Source: an uncultured Eubacteriales bacterium (GTDB taxonomy: Bacteria; Bacillota; Clostridia; Oscillospirales; Acutalibacteraceae). From it: a stretch of 6,777 nucleotides of DNA. The stretch lies in the NCBI GenBank assembly GCA_934667575.1, contig CAKUME010000059.1, positions 1 to 6,777 of the forward strand, written 5' to 3'. A program made the translations under genes and the position numbers. Positions 1 to 5,424 of the stretch are shown here, in pieces. Numbering within the stretch: position 1 is the stretch's first letter; each line of letters begins with the position of its first letter. The notes below the pieces were generated by a model. That model did no database searches and had not been told where the DNA came from. It saw only the letters and a list, made by a program, of their open reading frames with translations.

Positions 1-162
1 GAGCTGGTGGTGGAGCACGCGCAGTTCACCGGTGAAAAGCGCGGCGACGCGCCTGCTGCCGTTCCCTCCGCTCCGGCGGATCCCGCGCCTGCGGCATCCT
101 ATTCCAGCGGAGACAAGGGCGATTTTGCGGAGATTGCCGGCGACGACGATCTGCCGTTTTAA
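1..162 (+). CDS. ssb: Single-stranded DNA-binding protein SSB, C-terminal fragment (5' end outside window)
   Basis: The first reading frame is open from the window edge to a TAA at 160-162 and encodes the last 53 residues of a protein. It starts with ELVVEHAQFTG, which resembles the end of the SSB OB-fold. A roughly 30-residue Ala/Pro/Ser/Gly-rich linker follows, and the protein ends in the acidic tip GDDDLPF. A disordered linker with a D-D-D-L-P-F end is the hallmark of bacterial SSB. In the known family, SSB coats single-stranded DNA as a tetramer and the tip recruits repair and replication partners. The following gene is rpsR, 42 bases downstream, which matches the widespread rpsF-ssb-rpsR order. 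The N-terminal DNA-binding part lies outside the window, so it cannot be checked. Confidence 0.95.
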   Translation, partial: ELVVEHAQFTGEKRGDAPAAVPSAPADPAPAASYSSGDKGDFAEIAGDDDLPF

Positions 163-189
163 TGGAAATTGCCCGCCCATTTGATTTGC

Positions 190-197
190 AAGGAGGT
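190..197 (+). promoter_or_regulatory. Shine-Dalgarno site of rpsR
   Basis: AAGGAGGT is a near-perfect anti-16S match, 7 bases before the ATG at 205. It fixes the rpsR start at 205. An in-frame TTG at 169 would start only a few bases after the ssb stop, has no such site, and would add 12 residues that do not look like S18. Confidence 0.9.
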
Positions 198-204
198 TTA
201 TCCG

Positions 205-468
205 ATGCCTGAGAAAGAGAAAATGGAAAGATCCGAGCGCCGTCCCGGCGGAATGCGCAAAGGCCGCAAAAAGGTCTGCACGTTCTGCGTGGATAAGGTG
301 GAAGTGATCGATTACAAAGATTGCGCGAAGCTGCGCAGATATATTTCGGAGCGTGCCAAGATTCTGCCCCGCCGTGTGACCGGCACCTGTGCCCGTCATC
401 AGCGCGATCTGACGATCGCGATCAAGCGCGCGCGTCATCTGGCTCTGCTGCCGTTCTGCAGCGACTGA
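205..468 (+). CDS. rpsR: 30S ribosomal protein S18, zinc-binding (C+) form
   Basis: This 87-residue protein begins MPEKEKMERSERRPGG. It carries the S18 core: KKVCTFC (Cys25, Cys28), the YKDCAKLRRYISERAKILPRR segment (Cys40), GTCARHQRDL (Cys62) and the basic helix AIKRARHLALLPF. S18 is a small-subunit protein that contacts S6 and 16S rRNA in the platform. The four spaced cysteines match the zinc-ribbon C+ version of S18, known in many bacteria next to a cysteine-less C- paralogue. A fifth cysteine (Cys85) lies at the C-terminus. The length is normal for the family (about 75-90 residues). It sits 42 bases after ssb, presumably in one transcript with rpsF upstream of the window. A terminator follows directly, so rplI, which follows rpsR in several other bacteria, is not next to it here. 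Confidence 0.97.
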   Translation: MPEKEKMERSERRPGGMRKGRKKVCTFCVDKVEVIDYKDCAKLRRYISERAKILPRRVTGTCARHQRDLTIAIKRARHLALLPFCSD

Positions 469-490
469 TTCGGTTTTTACCGCATGCACA

Positions 491-527
491 AATCCCGACC
501 GGGGAACACCCGGCCGGGATTTTTTTT
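491..527 (+). terminator. Rho-independent terminator of the ssb-rpsR unit
   Basis: A 13-position stem (491-503 with 509-521) closes a 5-base loop, GAACA. It has one A-C mismatch (498/514) and is followed by eight T residues (520-527). It lies 23 bases after the rpsR stop. This is a textbook intrinsic terminator for the + strand. On the opposite strand the same hairpin is followed by only about three T residues, so it is a poorer terminator for the convergent clp unit. Confidence 0.92.
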
Positions 528-528
528 G

Positions 529-665
529 ATGCAAATGTGCGGGGCGGTCAAACACAAACGCGCGCCCAACCGGGTGGTTTCCCCGGCGGGCGTGCAGGCC
601 ATGGTTGATTTTGCTATGGAACGGCTGTTTTGGGGGCGCAGCCGAGCGGCTATCGAGCAAAAACG
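529..665. other. Convergent intergenic spacer, no gene found
   Basis: These 137 bases lie between the rpsR terminator and the stop codon of the minus-strand Clp gene. I see no coding frame with a ribosome binding site. A small imperfect hairpin is possible at 570-586 (CCGGG, 7-base loop, CCCGG). On the minus strand it is followed only by a short TT, so it is at most a weak terminator for the Clp unit. Confidence 0.55.
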
Positions 666-3035
666 TTACAGCGCGAGCAGCAGGAGCTCATCGCCCGCTT
701 CGTTCACCGTCAGGCTCACGCCCGACACCGATTCTTCCCCGCGCTCGATCAGCATCAGCGCCAGCGGGTCTTCCACGTGTTTGCGGATATAATTGCGGAT
801 ATCGCGCGCTCCGCTGCGGCCTCCGAACGTTTTATCGGCAATCAGCGCAGCAGCGCGGTCGTCGTATTGGAACGTGATCGCGCGCTCCTTGAGCGACGCC
901 TTGTATTCGTCGAGCGCGAGCGCGGCAATCTTGGCAAAGTCCGCCTTGCTCAGCGGGCGGAACACAATGATTTCGTCCACGCGGCTGAGGAACTCCGGCC
1001 GCAGGAACTCCGAAAGTGCGCGCATCGCCTTTTCACGCGACGCATCCTCCGCGGTTTTGCCGAAGCCGAGCAGATTTTCGCTGCGGTCGCTGCCCGCGTT
1101 GGAGGTCATCACGATCACCGTATTTTCAAAATTAACGGTGCGGCCCTGCGCGTCGGTAATGCGGCCCTCATCCAGGATCTGGAGCAGAATGTTCATCACA
1201 TCGGGGTGCGCTTTTTCAATTTCATCAAACAGCAGCACCGAATAGGGATGGCGGCGCACCTTTTCCGTGACCTGCCCCGCCTCGTCGTAGCCCACATAGC
1301 CGGGCGGCGAGCCAATGATTTTGGACACGGAATGTTTTTCCATGTATTCGGACATATCGAGCCGAATCAACGTTTCGGGCGTGTCGAACAGCTCCTTGGA
1401 GAGCACCTTGACCAGCTCGGTTTTGCCCACGCCGGTGGGGCCGACAAAAATGAACGACGCCGGGCGGCGGCGCGGGCTCAGGTGCATCCGGCTGCGGCGC
1501 ACGGCCGCGGCAAGCTGATCCACCGCTTCGTCTTGACCCACGATGTGTTTTTTGAGGTCGTCTTCCAGATGCGCCAAACGCTGCAATTCGCCCGCGCGAC
1601 TTTTCTCGGTGGGAATGCCCGTCAACAGGGTGAGAATTTGCGCGAGGTCTTCGTCTGTGACCTGCACATTTTCGGCGGCGGGCTTCAGCGCCGCCTCCTT
1701 TTGCTCCAGCTGAGCGATCTCGGAGCGCAGCGTGGCGACCTTTTCGTAATCGATCGTCTCCTCGGCGGAGGCCAGCTCTTCCTCATGGCGCTTCTGCTCC
1801 AGCTCGGCGTGCAGCTTGTCGTAGTCGCGCAGCTCGGGGCTGCGAAGCGCGGCGCAGGTGCAGGCTTCGTCGAGCAGGTCGATCGCCTTATCCGGCAGGA
1901 ACCGGTCGGTGATATACCGCTCGGAATAAACCACGGCCTTGTGCAGCAGCGCATCCGAAATGTGCACGCGGTGGAACGTTTCGTAATAATCCTTAATGCC
2001 GCGCAGCACCGCCATGGTGTCTTCGATCGACGGCTCGTTGACATTCACCGTTTGGAATCGGCGCTCGAGCGCGGCGTCTTTTTCGATATATTTGCGGTAT
2101 TCGGCAAACGTGGTGGCGCCAATCACCTGAATTTCGCCGCGCGACAGCGCCGGCTTCAGAATGTTGGCCGCGTTCATCGTGCCCTCGGCGTCGCCGGTGC
2201 CCACCAAGCTATGCACCTCGTCGATAAACAGGATCACATTGCCCGCCGCGCGCACTTCCTCCACCAAGCCCTTGATGCGGCTTTCGAACTGACCGCGGAA
2301 CTGGGTGCCCGCCACCAGCGCGGTGAGGTCGAGCAAATCCACTTCTTTGTCCTGCAGCCGCAGCGGCACATTGCCCTCGGCAATGCGGATGGCCAGCCCT
2401 TCGGCAATTGCGGTTTTGCCCACGCCCGGTTCACCGATCAGGCAAGGGTTATTTTTGGTGCGCCGGCTGAGGATCTGAATCACGCGCGCAATTTCGGTAT
2501 CGCGGCCAATGATGCGGTCGAGCTTGCCGTCGCGCGCCTTCTGCGTCAAATTGGTGCAGTAGGTGTCCAAATATTTGCGGCGCTTTTTGGGATCGCGGCG
2601 GGGCGGCTTTTCGCCGGAGCCGCCGTTCGCGCTGCCCGCGGCCGCGCCGGACGCGCCCGAAAGAAAGTTTTGCAGCGCGCGCGGAAATGTGGGTGCGCCG
2701 CCCATTTCAAAGTCCCCGTCTCCGCTGTCGCCGTCGGATTCGCCGTCGGCGTTGTCCGCATCGCCGTCGCCGCCGGCATCTTGATCCGCCGGATTCATGC
2801 CGCCGAACATCGAAAGCAGTCCCGTGGGATCCTCACCGTTTTGAAGCATATCGGTGAGCTGCTCGTTGGCTGCGTTCATCATATCGTCCGTAATGCCCAT
2901 TTTTTCCATCATGTCCGTTACCTGCGTGAGCCCCAGCTCCTTTGCACACACCGTGCACAGACCCTGCGGTTTTGCCCCCGGCCCCGTTGAAACGAACACC
3001 ACGGCCAATCGTTTTTTGCATCTGCTGCAAAGCAT
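666..3035 (-). CDS. ClpE-like Clp/Hsp100 AAA+ unfoldase, ATP-binding subunit of a Clp protease
   Basis: This 789-residue protein starts MLCSRCKKRL. An N-terminal zinc finger has Cys3/Cys6 and Cys27/Cys30. It replaces the usual Clp_N double repeat, as in ClpE. Residues 84-143 are an Asp/Gly- then Gly/Ala/Ser-rich linker. AAA+ ring 1 has Walker A GEPGVGKT (201-208), pore-loop QFRG (245-248), Walker B VILFIDEVH (267-275), GATT (306-309) and an ALERRF arginine-finger segment. A short middle domain (about 392-450) includes a UVR-like helix pair, DYEKVATLRSEIAQLE. Ring 2 has Walker A GPTGVGKT (532-539), pore-loop GYVG (579-582), Walker B LLFDEIEKAH (601-610) and sensor-2 GAR (742-744). LGF (656-658) matches the ClpP-docking loop, so it probably feeds unfolded proteins to ClpP. 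The ATG at 3035 puts the zinc finger at the N-terminus, and an AGG lies 10 bases upstream. Last gene of a three-gene minus-strand unit. ClpC is less likely because Clp_N is absent. Confidence 0.93.
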   Translation of the reverse strand: MLCSRCKKRLAVVFVSTGPGAKPQGLCTVCAKELGLTQVTDMMEKMGITDDMMNAANEQLTDMLQNGEDPTGLLSMFGGMNPADQDAGGDGDADNADGESDGDSGDGDFEMGGAPTFPRALQNFLSGASGAAAGSANGGSGEKPPRRDPKKRRKYLDTYCTNLTQKARDGKLDRIIGRDTEIARVIQILSRRTKNNPCLIGEPGVGKTAIAEGLAIRIAEGNVPLRLQDKEVDLLDLTALVAGTQFRGQFESRIKGLVEEVRAAGNVILFIDEVHSLVGTGDAEGTMNAANILKPALSRGEIQVIGATTFAEYRKYIEKDAALERRFQTVNVNEPSIEDTMAVLRGIKDYYETFHRVHISDALLHKAVVYSERYITDRFLPDKAIDLLDEACTCAALRSPELRDYDKLHAELEQKRHEEELASAEETIDYEKVATLRSEIAQLEQKEAALKPAAENVQVTDEDLAQILTLLTGIPTEKSRAGELQRLAHLEDDLKKHIVGQDEAVDQLAAAVRRSRMHLSPRRRPASFIFVGPTGVGKTELVKVLSKELFDTPETLIRLDMSEYMEKHSVSKIIGSPPGYVGYDEAGQVTEKVRRHPYSVLLFDEIEKAHPDVMNILLQILDEGRITDAQGRTVNFENTVIVMTSNAGSDRSENLLGFGKTAEDASREKAMRALSEFLRPEFLSRVDEIIVFRPLSKADFAKIAALALDEYKASLKERAITFQYDDRAAALIADKTFGGRSGARDIRNYIRKHVEDPLALMLIERGEESVSGVSLTVNEAGDELLLLAL

Positions 3036-3066
3036 CGTTATTTTACCTGCCTTTCCGGGCGCACCG

Positions 3067-3759
3067 TCACGCTTTGTCGGCCGTGCTCGGCTCGGCAAAA
3101 AGCGGATTGTGCTCATATATCCATTCAAAAATCACTGTTTTTTCAATTGTTTCGGTGCCCGCCAACGACTGCGGCGGCGTAAACGGCGCCGCTGCACGCA
3201 GCAGCGCGGCGGCCAGCAGCACGATCAGCGCGCCCTTGACCGCACCGAGCGCCAGCCCAAGCCCACAGTTCAGCTGACGCAGCACCGGCAGCTTGGCGAT
3301 CAGGTTTGCCGCGCGCGCCACCAGCCGCATCACGATCATCAGCACGACGAACAGCACCAGCGTGACCACCGCACGGATAAACATGACCATCACCGGTTCC
3401 AACACATGATCCGCGAGCAGCTGCGCGCCTTGCGCCGCGCCCGCATCCACCGCCTGCTGCACCTGTGCCGCCAGCGTATCGGCGGAGAAAAACCGCGTGA
3501 CATAGCCGGGCAGTTTGGCGATTGCGGCGGCGGCATCCACCGACCCCGCGAGCGTTTTTTCCATGGATTCCACCAGCTGCGGACGCAGAAAGGTTTGAAA
3601 AATATACGGGCTCACCCAGCTGCCCAGCAGCCACGACGCGATTGCCGACACCGCAAAGCCCGCCAGCCCCACAACGGTGCGCACCACGCCGCGCCTGCGT
3701 CCCACGATCATGCAAACGGCCACGATCACGACCACGCCGATATCTAAAATCCATGCCAT
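3067..3759 (-). CDS. CvpA-family integral membrane protein
   Basis: This 230-residue protein starts MAWILDIGVVVIVAVCMIVG. Four hydrophobic segments are visible: about 2-20, 25-45, 121-148 and 165-188. An amphipathic, Ala-rich stretch joins the two pairs. A GRRRG turn follows segment 1. The LPVLRQLNCGLGLALGAVKG element before segment 4 and the ending EWIYEHNPL are characteristic of the CvpA family. Family members are inner-membrane proteins named after E. coli CvpA (colicin V production), and their molecular role is poorly defined. I chose the ATG at 3759 because a GGAG lies 8 bases upstream (3771-3768) and because the family starts directly with the first membrane segment. An upstream in-frame ATG at 3828 lacks such a site and would add 23 polar residues. 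It ends 31 bases before the ClpE-like gene, so co-transcription is likely. Confidence 0.88.
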   Translation of the reverse strand: MAWILDIGVVVIVAVCMIVGRRRGVVRTVVGLAGFAVSAIASWLLGSWVSPYIFQTFLRPQLVESMEKTLAGSVDAAAAIAKLPGYVTRFFSADTLAAQVQQAVDAGAAQGAQLLADHVLEPVMVMFIRAVVTLVLFVVLMIVMRLVARAANLIAKLPVLRQLNCGLGLALGAVKGALIVLLAAALLRAAAPFTPPQSLAGTETIEKTVIFEWIYEHNPLFAEPSTADKA

Positions 3760-3767
3760 GTGCCACA

Positions 3768-3771
3768 CTCC
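3768..3771 (-). promoter_or_regulatory. Ribosome binding site that sets the CvpA start
   Basis: GGAG on the minus strand, 8 bases before the ATG at 3759. It decides between that start and the in-frame ATG at 3828, which has no comparable site. Confidence 0.7.
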
Positions 3772-3782
3772 ATTCTCCCGCC

Positions 3783-3820
3783 GCAGGCCCGGATCTGCGC
3801 GATCCGACCGCACGGGCTGC
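3783..3820 (-). other. Intergenic stem-loop between the two membrane-protein genes
   Basis: CGGATC/GATCCG arms (3790-3795 and 3801-3806) close a 5-base loop. Outer arms GCAG(G)CC and GGGCTGC (3783-3789 and 3814-3820) can extend the stem across an asymmetric internal loop. No T-run follows on the minus strand, so it is not an intrinsic terminator. It lies 11 bases upstream of the CvpA ribosome binding site, inside the presumed polycistronic message. A role in mRNA processing, stability or translation is possible but unproven. Confidence 0.45.
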
Positions 3821-3864
3821 ATATCCATTTTTCAATTGCGGGATCATGCGTTTTTCCGCCTGGA

Positions 3865-4578
3865 TTATAAGATATTCAGCGTGCGGAAAAACGAATATAC
3901 CGCCGACTTGCTGCACGCCGCATCCAGCCCGAGCAGCTTGAGCGCGCCCATGGAATAGGGGCGGAATTCCTCAAACACCGGCACCGCCACATAGGCAAGC
4001 ACGATCGCGGTGTAAACCACAGCAAAAACGGCTGTGAGCGGAATGGATTTGCGCTTTTTGTCTTTGGGGAAAAACTGATAGAGCAGCGCGCGCCCCGCCA
4101 GTGCTAGCAGCACATAGCAGATCGCGGTGAGCAGCAGCCGCTCCACGGCCGAAACCGTCGCGCGCCACACCGGCTTTGCCATCGCGCGCACAAACGCATC
4201 GGCGCTGCCGTCCGACTGGGCGGCCTCCGCCTGCGCTTCCTGCCAAGTGGTGTTGTAGCGCGCAAGCAGCGTCTTCATTTCTTCGGGATGGTCGCGGTTG
4301 AGCTGCGCAAGATCAAACTGCGCCAGCGTTTGCTGCGCCGAATCGAGCTTGGGCGCTTCCGACAGGTCGGCCAGCTCGCGCACCGCCGTGCGGTAATAGG
4401 GATTCGGCAACGCGTCTGCGAGCAGCGGCGCGGTGTTCATCGTGATCAGCACGCTGAGCAGCACCGCCACGGCCAGCGCAAACGTGCGCGAAACCAGCAC
4501 GATCGTATTTTTTGCAAACGCCGCCAGCAGCACGGCCAGTGCGATGATGCACAGGATGAAATCAATCATGATATTCAC
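3865..4578 (-). CDS. Four-segment membrane protein with CvpA-like layout, function unknown
   Basis: This 237-residue protein starts MNIMIDFILCIIALAVLLAA. Hydrophobic segments are at about 4-22, 30-49, 145-168 and 179-200. They are separated by a roughly 90-residue polar, Ala/Gln/Glu-rich stretch that is probably helical, and a KDKKRK cluster (172-177) sits between segments 3 and 4. This two-plus-two topology and the start IDFILCIIALAVLL resemble CvpA proteins and match the neighbouring gene, but the diagnostic CvpA glycine/asparagine element is not clear. I therefore call it CvpA-like rather than CvpA. I prefer the GTG at 4578 because AAAGGGG lies 11 bases upstream (4596-4590). The ATG at 4569 (234 residues) is the alternative. 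The more upstream ATG at 4677 would lie upstream of the predicted transcription start. It is the first gene of the minus-strand unit, with 105 bases before the next gene. Confidence 0.72.
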   Translation of the reverse strand: MNIMIDFILCIIALAVLLAAFAKNTIVLVSRTFALAVAVLLSVLITMNTAPLLADALPNPYYRTAVRELADLSEAPKLDSAQQTLAQFDLAQLNRDHPEEMKTLLARYNTTWQEAQAEAAQSDGSADAFVRAMAKPVWRATVSAVERLLLTAICYVLLALAGRALLYQFFPKDKKRKSIPLTAVFAVVYTAIVLAYVAVPVFEEFRPYSMGALKLLGLDAACSKSAVYSFFRTLNIL

Positions 4579-4648
4579 GGCGTAAATCGCCCCTTTCCAA
4601 ATCCGTTCCGCGCCCGGTCGCCGACGGCGGCAGGGTGCGGATATAGAC

Positions 4649-4677
4649 ATTATACTTGATTTGCGGCAAAAATACAA
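4649..4677 (-). promoter_or_regulatory. Predicted sigma-A-type promoter of the membrane protein/CvpA/ClpE unit
   Basis: On the minus strand the -35 TTGTAT (4677-4672) is separated by 17 bases from a perfect -10 TATAAT (4654-4649). Transcription would start near 4642 and leave about 64 untranslated bases before the GTG at 4578. The -35 matches the consensus at 3 of 6 positions, while the -10 and spacing are ideal. No CtsR heptad repeat or CIRCE element, the usual clp stress operators, is visible by eye around it. Confidence 0.65.
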
Positions 4678-4696
4678 TACGGCACGCCAAAATTTA

Positions 4697-4722
4697 TGCC
4701 GGAATGCGATGCTTTTCCGGCA
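4697..4722. repeat. Inverted repeat in the divergent control region
   Basis: TGCCGGAA and TTCCGGCA are perfect 8-base arms around a 10-base spacer (TGCGATGCTT). The repeat lies between the two divergent promoters, upstream of both -35 elements. Its symmetry and position fit a site for a dimeric regulator. An incidental cruciform is the alternative. Confidence 0.5.
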
Positions 4723-4748
4723 AATCGACGCCCGCGCGCCGCCGCATT

Positions 4749-4777
4749 GCGGAAATCTCGGAAAATGCGCGGAAATC
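4749..4777 (+). repeat. Direct repeat GCGGAAATC, two copies 20 bases apart
   Basis: GCGGAAATC occurs at 4749-4757 and again at 4769-4777. The start-to-start distance of 20 bases is about two helical turns, so both copies would face the same side of the DNA. The second copy ends one base before the ruvC -35. Related GCGGCAAAA and CCGGCAAAT words occur at about 4663 and 4717. This looks like a possible activator or repressor site, but no known regulator was recognised. Confidence 0.45.
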
Positions 4778-4778
4778 G

Positions 4779-4807
4779 TTGCCCGCGCGGCGTTTTTGTG
4801 TTATAAT
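4779..4807 (+). promoter_or_regulatory. Predicted sigma-A-type extended -10 promoter of ruvCAB
   Basis: The -35 TTGCCC (4779-4784) is followed by a 17-base spacer and a perfect -10 TATAAT (4802-4807). A TG one base before the -10 makes it an extended -10. Transcription would start near 4814, about 34 bases before the ruvC GTG. No Gram-positive LexA box (GAAC-N4-GTTC) is visible in 4579-4847, so SOS control is not supported by the sequence. Confidence 0.78.
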
Positions 4808-4831
4808 AAATCCGCATATTTAATGAAAGCG

Positions 4832-4838
4832 AAGGGAG
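4832..4838 (+). promoter_or_regulatory. Ribosome binding site of ruvC
   Basis: AAGGGAG ends 9 bases before the GTG at 4848 and supports this non-ATG start. RuvC homologues begin directly with the GIDPG strand, as this start gives. Confidence 0.75.
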
Positions 4839-4847
4839 CGGCACCGC

Positions 4848-5369
4848 GTGACGATTTTGGGCATTGACCCCGGCTATGCGATCGTGGGCTTTGGGCTGAT
4901 CCGGCCCGAGGCCGGCCATTTGATTCCAATTGAATACGGCGCCATCGTGACCGATGCGGAGCGCGAATTTCCCGACCGGCTCCAGATCATCTACAACAGC
5001 ATGACTCAGCTGTTCGACCGCCACCGGCCCGACGCGATGTCGATTGAAAAACTGTATTTTAACAGCAACAAGACCACCGCGATCGGCGTGGCCGAGGCGC
5101 GCGGCGTGATCGTGCTCGCGGCGGCGCAGCACCGGGTGCCGGTGTTTGAATACACGCCGCTCCAGGTGAAAAACGCGGTGACGGGCTACGGCCGCGCCGA
5201 AAAGCCGCAGGTGATGGAAATGACGCGCCGGATGCTCTGCCTGCGGCAGGTGCCCCGCCCCGACGACACCGCCGACGCGCTGGCGCTGGCCATCACCCAT
5301 GCGCAGGCTGCCGGCACACGGCTGCGCAAATCGTTTGCGCTGGGCGTTTTGGGCGAGCGGCCCCGATAG
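4848..5369 (+). CDS. ruvC: Crossover junction endodeoxyribonuclease RuvC (Holliday junction resolvase)
   Basis: This 173-residue protein, of normal family length, starts with GTG as MTILGIDPGYAIVGFG. RuvC is a dimeric metal-dependent nuclease that cuts Holliday junctions symmetrically at the end of recombinational repair. All four carboxylates of the RNase H-like active site are visible: Asp7 in GIDPG, Glu67 in IEKLYF, and Asp140 and Asp143 in DDTADALALAITH. The YTPLQVKNAVTGYGRAEK segment (102-119) is the typical DNA-contacting region of the family. It is the first gene of ruvC-ruvA-ruvB, with its own promoter upstream and 55 bases to ruvA. The last 20 or so residues are basic and not conserved. 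No missing residue or frameshift is seen. Confidence 0.97.
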   Translation: MTILGIDPGYAIVGFGLIRPEAGHLIPIEYGAIVTDAEREFPDRLQIIYNSMTQLFDRHRPDAMSIEKLYFNSNKTTAIGVAEARGVIVLAAAQHRVPVFEYTPLQVKNAVTGYGRAEKPQVMEMTRRMLCLRQVPRPDDTADALALAITHAQAAGTRLRKSFALGVLGERPR

Positions 5370-5408
5370 CGATGGACGCCATTCGTTTTTGAACCCGAAA
5401 ATTCCACC

Positions 5409-5415
5409 AAAGGAG
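5409..5415 (+). promoter_or_regulatory. Ribosome binding site that sets the TTG start of ruvA
   Basis: AAAGGAG lies 9 bases before the TTG at 5425. No in-frame ATG or GTG gives the conserved RuvA N-terminus. A GTG at 5415 overlaps this site but is in another frame. Confidence 0.8.
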
Positions 5416-5424
5416 TGACCCGTT

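Noticed and set aside
546..552. GGTCAAA, a half-site of the CtsR operator that controls clp genes in Firmicutes
   Set aside because: Only one heptad is present, and it lies beyond the 3' end of the Clp gene rather than at its promoter.
2546..2784. Small frames on both strands over the Asp/Gly-rich part of the Clp gene
   Set aside because: These arise from the repetitive GC-rich sequence, give Ala/Pro/Arg-rich products and lack ribosome sites.
630..2990. A stop-free frame of 786 codons on the + strand, opposite the ClpE-like gene
   Set aside because: Its codons align exactly with the sense codons, so a stop arises only where the gene uses TTA, CTA or TCA. A GC-rich gene avoids these, and the frame ends at a TCA serine codon. 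The product is Arg/His/Gln/Ala-rich with no family resemblance, starts at TTG and lacks a ribosome site.
2854..3747. 297-codon + strand frame opposite the CvpA gene and the end of the Clp gene
   Set aside because: It is antisense to two well-supported genes. Its Arg/His/Gln-rich composition is typical of a GC-rich shadow frame, and no domain is recognisable.
4650..5300. 216-codon minus-strand frame opposite ruvC
   Set aside because: ruvC on the other strand has all catalytic residues. This frame has His/Arg-rich shadow composition and covers the divergent promoters.
5370..5424. Possible LexA-type or promoter element in the ruvC-ruvA spacer (TTCG and GAAC words at about 5383-5394)
   Set aside because: The words are in the wrong order and spacing for GAAC-N4-GTTC, and no -10/-35 pair is seen. 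ruvA is most simply co-transcribed with ruvC.
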